A DNA stretch of 59,892 nucleotides from Parachlamydiaceae bacterium (lineage in GTDB: Bacteria > Chlamydiota > Chlamydiia > Chlamydiales > Parachlamydiaceae), in the NCBI GenBank assembly GCA_025451995.1, contig JANWJE010000054.1, positions 1-59,892 of the forward strand, read 5' to 3'. Under the pieces are notes generated by a model. That model made no database searches, was not told the DNA's origin, and worked only from the letters and a program-made list of their open reading frames with translations. Shown here one piece after another: positions 50,214 through 59,747 of the stretch (positions within the stretch are counted from its first letter, which is position 1; every line of letters starts with the position of its first letter). The position numbers were made by a program, and so were the translations under genes.

Positions 50214-50729
50214 ATGCAAATCCAATGCCAAGTTTATGATTGTTTAGCGCGTTCATTGTTAAGTATTTGTGTAGACAGGAAGCTCACTATTTCCTTTGCT
50301 GAGTCATGCACCGGGGGGCATCTCGCCGCTCGAATCACCAAGCTCCCCGGGTGTTCTCAATTTTTTTTAGGATCCATTGTAGCTTATTCGAATCAAATGA
50401 AAGTCGATGTATTGGGGGTTAACCAAGAGACTCTAAAAAGCTATGGAGCCGTGAGTGGACAGGTGGTTGAAGAAATGGCAAGGGGAATCATGAGATTAAC
50501 TCAAAGCGATATCGCAGTGGCTATTTCAGGGATTGCTGGTCCAGATGGGGGTTCAGATGAAAAACCTGTGGGGACGATTTGGTCGGCGATCGCATTTAAA
50601 AATAAGCCCTGCGTTGTCTGGAAATCTCATTTAAATGGCACAAGGCAAGAGATTATCGAAAAAGCTTCAGAAGAAATACTTTCAGTTCTCATAAAACAAC
50701 TGACTCTGATTAACACCACTATTAAGTAA
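50214..50729 (+). CDS. pncC: nicotinamide-nucleotide amidohydrolase (CinA C-terminal domain)
   Basis: 171 residues. TISFAESCTGGHLAARIT (about 24-41, catalytic Ser and Thr), FFLGSIVAYSNQMKVDVLGV, YGAVSGQVVEEMARG and AVAISGIAGPDGGSDEKPVG are the CinA C-terminal domain motifs. It deamidates NMN to NaMN in NAD salvage. It stands alone, as E. coli PncC, without the N-terminal MoaB-like domain of full CinA. Confidence 0.93.
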   Translation: MQIQCQVYDCLARSLLSICVDRKLTISFAESCTGGHLAARITKLPGCSQFFLGSIVAYSNQMKVDVLGVNQETLKSYGAVSGQVVEEMARGIMRLTQSDIAVAISGIAGPDGGSDEKPVGTIWSAIAFKNKPCVVWKSHLNGTRQEIIEKASEEILSVLIKQLTLINTTIK

Positions 50730-50817
50730 ACAACATTATTGACAGGATTGGCAGGATATAAGATTTGTAAGATACAGAAGAAATCATTATAATTTATCAG
50801 CATATAAAAAATAGAAA

Positions 50818-50850
50818 CGCAAAGATGCAAAGATGCAAAGGGGAACAAAA
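50818..50850. repeat. GCAAAG-type intergenic repeat
   Basis: ACGCAAAGATGCAAAGATGC followed by AAAGGGG resembles 12733-12757. Near it, TTGACAGGATTGGCAGGATA (50738-50758) is another short-period intergenic word pair. Rest of 50730-50950 shows no gene I can support. Confidence 0.5.
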
Positions 50851-50952
50851 AGAATTGAAATCTTCTTTTTAATTGTTTTTTCATAATGATGTATACAAAA
50901 AAAAGTTCAAAAGTTTGATAAAAACCATGATAAAAGCAAGGGTTTGCCGCGC

Positions 50953-51213
50953 AGAAAAATCAATGATGGTAACGATTGAAAGATATAACGATAGGATTTT
51001 AAAAACCTTCCAGATTTGAGCAAAGCTCAAAGCTGGAAAATTTCTCGATTGCGTGTGTTGGTGCCCTTTGAAAAAAGCAGCACGCGTAGTCATTCAGTAT
51101 ATTTAATGCTTTTTTCAAAGGGCACCAACACACGCAATCGATGGCGTTTTGTCATTTTACCAATCATTAAATCGTTATATCGTTTCCATCGTTTATTCTT
51201 GGTCGATTTCTGA
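50953..51213. repeat. nested palindromic element with perfect 34-bp inner arms
   Basis: The inner arms 51046-51079 and 51107-51140 are exact complements (CGATTGCGTGTGTTGGTGCC onwards, ending AAAAAAGCA), loop 27 bp. Outside, AACGAT...GATATAACGAT (50971-50992) pairs with 51171-51193, and CAGAAA at 50952 faces TTTCTG at 51207-51212. Left of the core a separate hairpin (CCAGATTTGAGC, AAA, GCTCAAAGCTGG, 51010-51036) has no partner on the right. No gene inside. It lies between pncC and the UIM-LRR-BTB gene. Confidence 0.8.
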
Positions 51214-51358
51214 ACAAAGGCAAAATTTTGAATCACGAAAGGTAATCAATAAGCTTATTCCAATTTAATTAAAAATATTATTGCTTTATACTATCTTAAT
51301 AAAAAAATGTATAATTAATCTTTTTTATAAATTTATTAATACTAATATAGAGACTAAC

Positions 51359-54300
51359 ATGAGATCCTCTCTTCAAAAGTTACATTTAGAATTTTCAAAT
51401 GCCTTAAAAGAACATAGCTATATCGCTATTTCTGAAGACAAAAAGACCCTTCATTGCACAAAAGAAAAGAAAACAGCCCTTTCAGAAATTTTTAAATTTT
51501 CAAAAGAAAAAATTGAAGAAACACTCAAGTCAAGCGAACCCCTATCCCTTCATGACATCACTCATTTAACTCACCTTAAATCAGAGGGTGATTTAATGTA
51601 TGAGCGTTATAAGAATTCGATCAATACCTGGTCCCGTTTTATTTTAAAAAATCTTGCATTTTATACCCCTGAATTTTTAAGAAAAAAACTACCCTCATGT
51701 TTTTCTAATCACATTGCCGAGGCTGAGGCAGAGACAAAGACTGCATACACCGCATATAGTCAGTTTTTGGAAATTAAATTAAAATCTTCTTCTAAAAGAC
51801 TACAAGCTCTGACAGAAGAGATTTTTGACCCAAATGATGATGTTGTCACAAAACCAACAACAAGTTACAAATTCGATTGGGGCAAGAATTCCTCCACAAG
51901 AAATAGCCGAGTGGATGACAGCTTTAATTCCTTCAAAAAAAAGAGAAACGATGAAGAAGATCGTCTCCTTCAGGCAGCAATAGAAGCAAGTCTGCTCGAA
52001 TCATCAAGCCCAAAAAGATCTGAATCAAAGGTGAAAGTCAGGCCTGAAAAACCCAAGGAAGAAAAAAGCAGTTCTTTAGAAATAAAGGAAAAAAAACTTG
52101 AAAAAACCAAAGAACCATCATCCGAAAAATTACCTAAAGGCGATTGGCTGTTTATCAAAAAAGCAATCGATAAGATTAATGAATTTCCTACAAAACCCTT
52201 AAATTTTCAACAATTGATCTCACTTATTAGGTCTGCTAACCAAGCGATGTTGTCCTCCGCATCCATAAGCGCTAGTGAAGAATATCTATTGAATACTTTA
52301 AAACTAGACAAAGAGATTATCTCTCAATTGAAAAATCCTGAATTGACAGCCGCTATATTTACTAACAATCATACAAAAATTTTGGATCTTTTTTCTCTTA
52401 CCCCATGGAAAACCTATTTGGAGGAAGCCCATAACCAAAAAGGATATATCCAGTTCGGAATTCAAAAATTTGGCCCATCTTCAATCATAAAATTAAAGAA
52501 TAACGAAGGAAAGGATGTCAAAGAAAAAGATCTACAAAATTATAGAGGTGAAATCCATTTAAATCTCTCCGATGTGAATACTTTGGGGTCATTGGAAGAA
52601 TTAGTGAGTTTTTTGAACAAATATTCTTCATGTTCTCCAACAACATTAAAAATCTCCATAATTGAAAATTCAGCACTTAACTCTAAAATAGTAAAATGCT
52701 TATTACAATTAAATAAACGGATTTCTCACATTGAAATTTCTAATATTAAAACAATTAGTTTTAAAGATATGGAATTAACAAATGAGGAAAAAGATGAATT
52801 TATTAACTCATTGGATTCAATTTTTTTCCCCCAGATTGAGGAAATCCAATTATTGGATTCAAAAGATGATTTTACTCCATCAGAGCTCTCTGCTTTACTT
52901 AACTTATTCCCAAGTTTCCCATTTTTAAAAGAATGTTTTCAAAAATCAACTAAGTTTTCTTTGATATCGATCCCAATCAAACTGACTTTAAATAACACAT
53001 TGGATTGTTCCGGCTTATCTTTTGACCAAATTTCTCATATCATTTCCAATTATCCCTCCATTAAAGATCTCAATTTAGAGAAGTGTGAGATCAATGATAA
53101 AGAACTCATTCAGTTGATTGCTCACTCTAATTTATTGCATCTGGTTCGTTTAAATCTATCCGAATGTAAATATTTAACACTTGATATCATTCCGGCATTG
53201 TCAAAGATGGAACATCTAACAAGCCTGACTCTGCCAGATTTACCAAAAGGAAAGATCCCATGTGAGGAACTTCCAGCATTTGACAACCCTTTTAAAATAA
53301 AGCTATTTTATACTCCTTCTAAAGTGACACAGCCTTTAGCTTCCAAACTGTATACAGGACCCCATCTATGGTCAGCAGTTTTTCAAATTCCCCTGGCAAG
53401 ATCAAATGTTAAGAACATTTTTCCAAACACACAAAAATTTTTGACTCCAAAAACTATCGCATGTTGGCTGGTGAATAATGATTATAAATGTTTAGAAAAA
53501 GAAGAAGGGATTCTGACTCTTTTTGCGGATAATATCAATGAATTAAATGATAGCAATGTGGCTGAATTCTGTAAAAAATTTCCAAAACTTAAGACAATTA
53601 GCCTTTTTGAAAATAGGCATATCACAATCAGCGGAATTATTGAGCTTATAAACCAATGTCCATCCATTGAAAATGTAGATCTTACGGGTTGCAAGAATAT
53701 CCAATATGAGGCTTTGAATAAAACAGAAAACATTGAAACATTAAAAAAATTAAAAAAATTGATTCTCAGTGGAACCTCGCTTTCAATGACAGAGTGTGAG
53801 ACTCTCACAGGCACAGGCCTTAAAATAGATTATCTTGAAACGACTTTATCTTTTAAAAATGAAGATTTTAATGATGAAGACAGTTTGGAAAATTTATTAA
53901 AAAATAGGAATCTTTCAAAATGTAAACGTCTTAGCTTTCAAGGATGCAAACACCTTACAAACAAAATGTTATCTAAAGTATTAGATCGCTTCAACGCCCC
54001 CATTTTGATTGAAAAAGAGGGGGTATTAGTTGATAATCCGCAGCGATTAAATGCAGCAGTCCTTAACATTCAAGGATGCAATCAAATCGACGATACAGCT
54101 TTTCATCAACATACCGGAAGTGAAAAAATTGATGTCAAGCTTTTAGAAAATTTGGATCGCATCATTATTGAAGGCACACACATCACACCTTTACTTCAAG
54201 AAATCTACCCTAAAATTACCTTTCAAAATGAAGAACAGCCAAAAATAATACGAACAGATGCTGATCTAGTCATCAAGCAGTGTTTAGATTACCAAAAGAA

Positions 54301-55024
54301 AAAAGAGCATCCGGATCAATATATCTTTAACAGAATGATTGTTGAGTTGTTTTACAGCGATCAATCCATCGCTCAGTCCATCATTCGACAATCTTTTGAT
54401 CCAAAGAATACAGAATTTAGCGATTTATCATTATCTTTCTTAACTTCTGCAGAGGCTAAACCGGAAATATTTCACATTCATCGTGAATTGGTATACTGTC
54501 AATCGCTATACTTTCTGAGTGGTTTAAGACCAGGGGGTAATATACATAAAGTAAACGATATTGCTTTTGTGAATGTGCATGCGAAACCATTAGTTGCGAA
54601 AACATTGATAGACCTTTTATATGGAAAGCTTAATATCACTCAATTAAAATGGAAAGTTGCGGCAGATCTTGCAGAATTGATTGGCCCAAAAAATTTCAGA
54701 TTTATTAATACTTTGTATAAAAATTTAATTAAGCATATTCACAATCAATTCACTTTAGTGAATGCCGATCAGCTTTTACTCATTGCTAAAGAATTAGGAG
54801 ATGATGAAGGGCTTCAACAATATGAGAATATCCTACTCATTGAACTTAAAAATTTGAAAGAAACTGACCAGAAAAAATTTATTGAGATTGGAAATCTTGC
54901 AAAAAGTCATGGCTTAAAACTCCTCACAAAGGAAGTTACCAAAAAAGAAAGAATAATGACAAATCAACTGATAACCAAACTTAGTAAAAAATCAAAAAGC
55001 ATCTTTGACATTTTTGATCAATGA
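51359..55024 (+). CDS. giant UIM-LRR-BTB protein, probable ubiquitin-system effector
   Basis: 1221 residues from ATG 51359; a longer frame from 51281 is less likely. Residues 1-150 helical; 198-215 (DEEDRLLQAAIEASLLES) fit a ubiquitin-interacting motif; 215-260 are a Lys/Glu/Ser linker; about 400-990 carry leucine-rich repeats of the Cys-containing type (LKDLNLEKCEIND-like, LVRLNLSECKYLT, IENVDLTGCKNIQ, RLSFQGCKHLT). From about 1037 (FHIHRELVYCQSLYFLSGL) a BTB/POZ domain is seen, with a BACK-like helical part (QFTLVNADQLLLIAKEL). BTB proteins are adaptors of Cullin-3 ubiquitin ligases. LRR-BTB families are known in Parachlamydiaceae; a UIM in front is unusual. No signal peptide. Confidence 0.85.
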   Translation: MRSSLQKLHLEFSNALKEHSYIAISEDKKTLHCTKEKKTALSEIFKFSKEKIEETLKSSEPLSLHDITHLTHLKSEGDLMYERYKNSINTWSRFILKNLAFYTPEFLRKKLPSCFSNHIAEAEAETKTAYTAYSQFLEIKLKSSSKRLQALTEEIFDPNDDVVTKPTTSYKFDWGKNSSTRNSRVDDSFNSFKKKRNDEEDRLLQAAIEASLLESSSPKRSESKVKVRPEKPKEEKSSSLEIKEKKLEKTKEPSSEKLPKGDWLFIKKAIDKINEFPTKPLNFQQLISLIRSANQAMLSSASISASEEYLLNTLKLDKEIISQLKNPELTAAIFTNNHTKILDLFSLTPWKTYLEEAHNQKGYIQFGIQKFGPSSIIKLKNNEGKDVKEKDLQNYRGEIHLNLSDVNTLGSLEELVSFLNKYSSCSPTTLKISIIENSALNSKIVKCLLQLNKRISHIEISNIKTISFKDMELTNEEKDEFINSLDSIFFPQIEEIQLLDSKDDFTPSELSALLNLFPSFPFLKECFQKSTKFSLISIPIKLTLNNTLDCSGLSFDQISHIISNYPSIKDLNLEKCEINDKELIQLIAHSNLLHLVRLNLSECKYLTLDIIPALSKMEHLTSLTLPDLPKGKIPCEELPAFDNPFKIKLFYTPSKVTQPLASKLYTGPHLWSAVFQIPLARSNVKNIFPNTQKFLTPKTIACWLVNNDYKCLEKEEGILTLFADNINELNDSNVAEFCKKFPKLKTISLFENRHITISGIIELINQCPSIENVDLTGCKNIQYEALNKTENIETLKKLKKLILSGTSLSMTECETLTGTGLKIDYLETTLSFKNEDFNDEDSLENLLKNRNLSKCKRLSFQGCKHLTNKMLSKVLDRFNAPILIEKEGVLVDNPQRLNAAVLNIQGCNQIDDTAFHQHTGSEKIDVKLLENLDRIIIEGTHITPLLQEIYPKITFQNEEQPKIIRTDADLVIKQCLDYQKKKEHPDQYIFNRMIVELFYSDQSIAQSIIRQSFDPKNTEFSDLSLSFLTSAEAKPEIFHIHRELVYCQSLYFLSGLRPGGNIHKVNDIAFVNVHAKPLVAKTLIDLLYGKLNITQLKWKVAADLAELIGPKNFRFINTLYKNLIKHIHNQFTLVNADQLLLIAKELGDDEGLQQYENILLIELKNLKETDQKKFIEIGNLAKSHGLKLLTKEVTKKERIMTNQLITKLSKKSKSIFDIFDQ

Positions 55025-55852
55025 GTCTTCGAAACCCGGAGTGGAAAATTGAAAATGGTTATCTTGTAATTTTTTTGGGATAGCCCTCATGCTATTCAAA
55101 AATAGTTCTTTACCGGATTGACCAAAGAGAAATTCTATCATCCAGTTGGGGATTGTAAAAAGGGTGGGTCGATGCAATACTTTGCTTAAGATTTTTGTCA
55201 TTTCTCGATTGGTGATTGGGTTTGGACTGACAACATTGATTGGACCTGCCATCCACGTTTGGTGAATAACAAAATCGATGATCCGCTTAAGATCTTCGAT
55301 ATCTATCCAGCTAATATATTGTGACCCGCACCCAAATTGAGCACCTAAACCCCATTTAAATAATGGCACTATTTTTTGTAGAATCCCCCCTTTTTCACTC
55401 AATACTATCCCTAATCTCAAGTTAATCACTCTCATTCCTTGTGTTGCAGCTTCCCGCGTCGCTTCTTCCCATTTTTCACAGGTATCTGCCAAAAAACCAG
55501 CCCCCTTTTCACTCTGCTCAGTTAAAATTGCATGTCCTCGATTTCCATAATACCCAACAGCAGAGGCTACAATTAATACCTGCGGGGGCGTATTAAGTTG
55601 GCATAAGAGCGCACATAATTGTTTCGTCCCTTCCTCTCGACTTTCTAAGATGCGCTTTTTTTTTAACTCCGTCCATCTTCCCAAAATGCTTTCCCCTGCT
55701 AAATGAATCACAGCTTGGCAGCCCTCGAGTTTTGCAAGTTCAATTCCACTCATTTTGAACGAAACGACATCCCAATCTTTTTCTTTATAATAATGAGCTA
55801 GGGCTGACCCTATCAATCCAGTTGCACCTGAAATGGCAATTTTTGGTTTCAT
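54992..55852 (-). CDS. SDR39U1/YfcH-type NAD-dependent epimerase-like protein
   Basis: 286 residues from ATG 55852 (MKPKIAISGATGLIGSALA); a second ATG 9 bp upstream is possible. Rossmann motif GATGLIGS, CQAVIHLAGESILGRWTELKK-type segment characteristic of this TIGR01777-like group, then ASAVGYYGNRG, LRLGIVLSEKGG and IDIEDLKRIIDFVIH. Substrate unknown; in other bacteria linked to cell division or envelope. Its 3' end overlaps the end of the UIM-LRR-BTB gene by 33 bp, tail to tail. Confidence 0.9.
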   Translation of the reverse strand: MKPKIAISGATGLIGSALAHYYKEKDWDVVSFKMSGIELAKLEGCQAVIHLAGESILGRWTELKKKRILESREEGTKQLCALLCQLNTPPQVLIVASAVGYYGNRGHAILTEQSEKGAGFLADTCEKWEEATREAATQGMRVINLRLGIVLSEKGGILQKIVPLFKWGLGAQFGCGSQYISWIDIEDLKRIIDFVIHQTWMAGPINVVSPNPITNREMTKILSKVLHRPTLFTIPNWMIEFLFGQSGKELFLNSMRAIPKKLQDNHFQFSTPGFEDSLIKNVKDAF

Positions 55853-55924
55853 AAAAATCATTTAAACTGAGTCTCTATTCTTGTGCCTATTTTACAATCA
55901 TGCTAGAATTTTGGAAATTTAAAT

Positions 55925-56233
55925 ATGAGTATAAAAATGGTTAAACTAGACAAACAAACAATACAAGATTTGACTCGACTTTGCCGCATAGACTGTACAG
56001 AGGAAGAACAAGAATCCCTTTTAAAAGATTTAGAAAAAATTTTAAAACATATCGAGCAATTGGAAAATATCAATACCGATAACGTTCCTGTCTGCAATCA
56101 TATCCTTGAGGGGATGGCTAATGTCATGCGAGAAGATCGGGTAGGCGAAGTTTTAAACAGAGAAGTTTTTCTCGCCAATGCACCCTCTCACGTTGGAGGA
56201 ATGATTCGAGTCCCTCCGGTAATTAAAGGATAA
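55925..56233 (+). CDS. gatC: Asp/Glu-tRNA amidotransferase subunit C
   Basis: 102 residues. LTRLCRIDCTEEEQESLLKD, ILKHIEQLENINTDNVPVC and the tail REDRVGEVLNREVFLANAPS are the GatC pattern. Small subunit that holds GatA and GatB together. Start lacks a clear ribosome-binding site; an alternative ATG lies 12 bp downstream. First gene of the gatCAB operon, 3 bp before gatA. Confidence 0.95.
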   Translation: MSIKMVKLDKQTIQDLTRLCRIDCTEEEQESLLKDLEKILKHIEQLENINTDNVPVCNHILEGMANVMREDRVGEVLNREVFLANAPSHVGGMIRVPPVIKG

Positions 56234-56236
56234 TGT

Positions 56237-57706
56237 ATGTTTAATCAATCGGCAATTGAAACAAGAAATCAATTTCTAAATGGAGAACGAACAGCTGTTT
56301 CCATTATCAATTATTATTTAGCTCGGATCAAAGCATTCGATGCAAAGATCGGCGCCTTTTTAACAACTTTTGAAGAAAAAGCCCTTGCTCAGGCGGAAAA
56401 ATTAGACAAGAAAAGAACACAAGGTCTTCCTTTAGGCAAATTGGCAGCTCTACCCATTGCTCTTAAAGATAACATTTTGTTCAAAGATGAAATAGCAACC
56501 TGTGGCTCAAAATTTTTAACCAATTATCGAGCCCCTTACCATTCGACAGTAGCAAAACTCCTCATCGAAGAAGATGGCATCATCATTGGCAAAACGAATA
56601 TGGATGAATTTGCAATGGGCTCTTCAACAGAAAATTCCGCTTTGCAGAAAACATCCAATCCTTGGAATCTGAAATGCACTCCCGGGGGCTCTTCTGGGGG
56701 GTCTGCTGCTGCAGTAGCCGGGAGATTATGTCCATTAGCATTAGGGAGCGATACAGGAGGCTCAGTGCGATTACCCGGAGCTTTTTGCGGTGTCGTCGGT
56801 TATAAGCCCACTTATGGAAGGGTTTCCCGCTATGGATTAGTTGCTTACGGCTCATCCTTAGACCAAATCGGTCCTCTTTCTGTCTATACTGCAGATACAG
56901 CCCTTATGATGGAAGTCATCGGACGCCATTGTGTAAAAGATTCAACAAGTATCCAAGAGAGCCCACAAGACTATCTCTCCCAATTTAAAACATCGATTCA
57001 AGGAATGAAGATTGGTATTCCTTGGCAATTTTTAGAAAATTTAAAAGATGAATCTCGTCAAAGCTTTAACCAAGCGCTTGAACGAATGAAAGATCAAGGT
57101 GCTGAGTTAATTGAAGTTGATTTAAGCATTTTAAACTATGCTATCGCCGTCTATTATATTTTAGCAACTGCAGAAGCCTCGACAAATCTTGCCCGTTTTG
57201 ATGGAATTCGTTATGGACAACGCTCATCTCGTGCAAAGACACTCGAAGAAGTCTATGATTTCTCCAAGGAAGAAGGATTTGGTCCTGAGGTCAAGCGAAG
57301 AATCATGCTTGGCACTTACGTTCTCTCAGCCGGATATCAAGACGCATATTATCGAAAAGCTCAGAAAGTGAGAACATTGATTCTTCGAAGTTTCAAAGAA
57401 GCATTTAGTAAATGCGATCTCATTGCAACACCTGTTTCCCCATTTCCTGCTTTCGAAATAGGATCCATCCAAGATCCCGTTCAAATGTACCTCCAAGACA
57501 TTTATACAGTTGGAGTCAATCTCGCAGGTATTCCGGCTGTGAGTCTTCCCAATCAATTGACAAAGGAAGGAATGCCAATGGGCCTGCAATTAATTGGGCC
57601 TCAAAAAGCAGATCAACTCGTCATCACTACAGCTCAGTTTCTTGAAAAGCATCTCCCCTTCCAACAAGCAATTCCAAATGATGTTAATAAAGAGGTCTAT
57701 TCATGA
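56237..57706 (+). CDS. gatA: Asp/Glu-tRNA amidotransferase subunit A
   Basis: Amidase that releases ammonia from glutamine for conversion of Glu-tRNA-Gln and Asp-tRNA-Asn. 489 residues. Catalytic Lys in [13 protein letters not shown] (about 76), [13 protein letters not shown] (cis-Ser), [15 protein letters not shown] (nucleophile Ser), [12 protein letters not shown]-terminal [13 protein letters not shown] and [11 protein letters not shown] complete. Overlaps gatB by 4 bp (ATGA). Confidence 0.97.
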   Translation: MFNQSAIETRNQFLNGERTAVSIINYYLARIKAFDAKIGAFLTTFEEKALAQAEKLDKKRTQGLPLGKLAALPIALKDNILFKDEIATCGSKFLTNYRAPYHSTVAKLLIEEDGIIIGKTNMDEFAMGSSTENSALQKTSNPWNLKCTPGGSSGGSAAAVAGRLCPLALGSDTGGSVRLPGAFCGVVGYKPTYGRVSRYGLVAYGSSLDQIGPLSVYTADTALMMEVIGRHCVKDSTSIQESPQDYLSQFKTSIQGMKIGIPWQFLENLKDESRQSFNQALERMKDQGAELIEVDLSILNYAIAVYYILATAEASTNLARFDGIRYGQRSSRAKTLEEVYDFSKEEGFGPEVKRRIMLGTYVLSAGYQDAYYRKAQKVRTLILRSFKEAFSKCDLIATPVSPFPAFEIGSIQDPVQMYLQDIYTVGVNLAGIPAVSLPNQLTKEGMPMGLQLIGPQKADQLVITTAQFLEKHLPFQQAIPNDVNKEVYS

Positions 57707-59187
57707 GCCACAAACACCCATCAGAACATGACAATTGGGAAGCTGTCATTGGTCTTGAAATTCACGTTGAGCTAAATACAAAATCCAAATTATTCAGCGA
57801 AGCCCCTAACCACTTTGGCGATGAGCCAAATACTAACATCACTGAAGTTTGTACAGGACAACCCGGCGCACTTCCTGTCCTAAATAAAGAAGCAGTCAAG
57901 AAGGCCGTGCAATTTGGATGTGCGATTCAAGCTGAAGTTGCAAAATTTAGCAAGTTTGACCGAAAATCTTATTTTTATCCTGATAGTCCTCGTAATTTCC
58001 AAATTACTCAATATGATCAACCGATCGTTATTGGTGGAATGGTTATCGCCGAAGTGAATGGAGAAGAAAAAAGCTTTGCAGTCAATCGAGTCCATCTTGA
58101 AGACGATGCAGGGATGCTTAAACATTTTTCTCAATTTGCCGGGGTCGATTATAATAGGGCAGGATGCCCGCTCATTGAAATTGTTTCCGAACCGTGCATT
58201 CATACATCTCAAGAAGCTGTTGCCTACGCTGCGGCTGTAAAAGCAATTTTACAATATATTGATGTTTCTGATTGCAATATGGAAGAAGGATCGTTGCGCG
58301 TTGACACCAATATTTCTGTGCGCCTAAAAGGTGAAAAGGGACTGCGGAATAAAATTGAAATAAAAAATATGAATTCCTTCAGTTTTATGGAAATGGCCAT
58401 TAAATCTGAAATCCATAGGCAAATTGAGGAATATCTTGCTCACCCGCTTACTCCCCCGGATAAAGTCATTCAACAAGCAACTTACAGATGGGATCCCGAG
58501 AAAAAAGAAACTGTACTCATGCGACGAAAAGAGACTGCGGATGATTATCGCTACTTTCCAGAACCCGATTTGGTCCCGATTATTTTGACAGATGCGTATA
58601 TCGAAGAGATTAGACAGGCACTTCCTGAACTTCCCTTAGAGCGCGAGCGTCGTTATGTGAAAGATCTTGAGTTATCTCGCCATCAAGCATTCGCTTTAAC
58701 AAACGATAAATCACTTGCAGATTACTTTGAAGAAGCTCTTAAAGATTGTAAAAATGCTAGAAGCCTTTCAAATTGGCTGCTCGTAGAATTTGCGGGCAGG
58801 CTGAAGGATACGGGCAAATCCATTCTAACGGTTGGCATTCCACCCAAGCTAGTTGCATCTCTTGTTAACCTCATCGATCAAGGAACAATCACCGGCCGCA
58901 TAGCCAAAAGCGTTGCAGACGATATGGTTGCCAACCCGGGCAAGGATCCGGAAGTCATCGTTGCTGATAATCCGGATTACCAACCGTTAAATGATCTGGG
59001 AGAAGTCGAGAGATTTGTCGATGAAGTGATCTCTCAAAACCCTCAATCAGTTGCGGACTTCAAATCAGGCCGGGACAAAGCCTTTGCTTTCTTAGTGGGA
59101 CAAGTCATGAAGCTTTCCCGTGGCAAAGCTTCGCCACAGCTTGTCAATGATTTGCTTAAATCACGAATTGAAAAAATACATCATTAG
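57703..59187 (+). CDS. gatB: Asp/Glu-tRNA amidotransferase subunit B
   Basis: Kinase-like tRNA-binding subunit that activates the misacylated amino acid. 494 residues. [69 protein letters not shown] and [10 protein letters not shown] are conserved GatB segments; the C-terminal YqeY-like tail ([19 protein letters not shown]) is present. A perfect hairpin follows 21 bp after the stop. Confidence 0.97.
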   Translation: MSHKHPSEHDNWEAVIGLEIHVELNTKSKLFSEAPNHFGDEPNTNITEVCTGQPGALPVLNKEAVKKAVQFGCAIQAEVAKFSKFDRKSYFYPDSPRNFQITQYDQPIVIGGMVIAEVNGEEKSFAVNRVHLEDDAGMLKHFSQFAGVDYNRAGCPLIEIVSEPCIHTSQEAVAYAAAVKAILQYIDVSDCNMEEGSLRVDTNISVRLKGEKGLRNKIEIKNMNSFSFMEMAIKSEIHRQIEEYLAHPLTPPDKVIQQATYRWDPEKKETVLMRRKETADDYRYFPEPDLVPIILTDAYIEEIRQALPELPLERERRYVKDLELSRHQAFALTNDKSLADYFEEALKDCKNARSLSNWLLVEFAGRLKDTGKSILTVGIPPKLVASLVNLIDQGTITGRIAKSVADDMVANPGKDPEVIVADNPDYQPLNDLGEVERFVDEVISQNPQSVADFKSGRDKAFAFLVGQVMKLSRGKASPQLVNDLLKSRIEKIHH

Positions 59188-59208
59188 AATTCGATTCTAC
59201 CAAATACA

Positions 59209-59235
59209 GTCTTCCAAGCTGAAAGCTTGGAAGAC
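59209..59235. terminator. hairpin after gatB
   Basis: GTCTTCCAAGCT (59209-59220), GAA loop, exact complement (59224-59235). No T-run but placed as the gatCAB terminator between convergent genes. Confidence 0.75.
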
Positions 59236-59299
59236 CTTATCACTAGCCCGAGTCTACGAGTTATGAATACACATCTGACGCAATCTTTTGGCCCACAAT

Positions 59300-59602
59300 C
59301 TAGTAGCGTAAATTCGGATCACCCCAATCAACTTCTTCAGGGTCATAGTCCTTCGGTAGACTTGAATGTTTATTTGAGGCCCAAACCGGTGTTGGGATTT
59401 CTTCACGAGTACTTTTCCAAACATCTGCAGTTTTTTGCGTTGTTTGCTCAAAATTAGGATTTTTTACAACATAGTCTGCCCCACCAATGATTGAACTGTA
59501 CTTCTTTATATACTTATAATTATTGCGATTTTGTTCCAAATGTATGGCTGGGTCAAAAATTTCCGACTTGGGCACACTATTCATGGAAATGGGGTCTAAC
59601 AT
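59300..59602 (-). CDS. small hypothetical soluble protein
   Basis: 100 residues; ATG preceded by AAAGGAG at good distance. Starts MLDPISMNSVPKSEIFDP, Tyr/Asn-rich centre (NYKYIKKYSSIIGGADYVV), acidic end DYDPEEVDWGDPNLRY. No membrane segment or known motif. Flexible N-terminus would suit a type III substrate; no evidence beyond that. Confidence 0.75.
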   Translation of the reverse strand: MLDPISMNSVPKSEIFDPAIHLEQNRNNYKYIKKYSSIIGGADYVVKNPNFEQTTQKTADVWKSTREEIPTPVWASNKHSSLPKDYDPEEVDWGDPNLRY

Positions 59603-59747
59603 AACAATTCTCCTTTATAAACGAATCATATTTAGTATTTTAGAAACTGAGATCATTGACCTAGCTATCTATATGATTTCATTGTAAAATACAAATATTA
59701 GAATGATATTATTTATCTATTAATTTTCGATAAATACTTAGGTCTAT

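Noticed and set aside
50627-50884. 85-codon minus-strand frame behind pncC
   Set aside because: Made from GCAAAG-type and GACAGGAT-type intergenic repeats; such frames are common artefacts.
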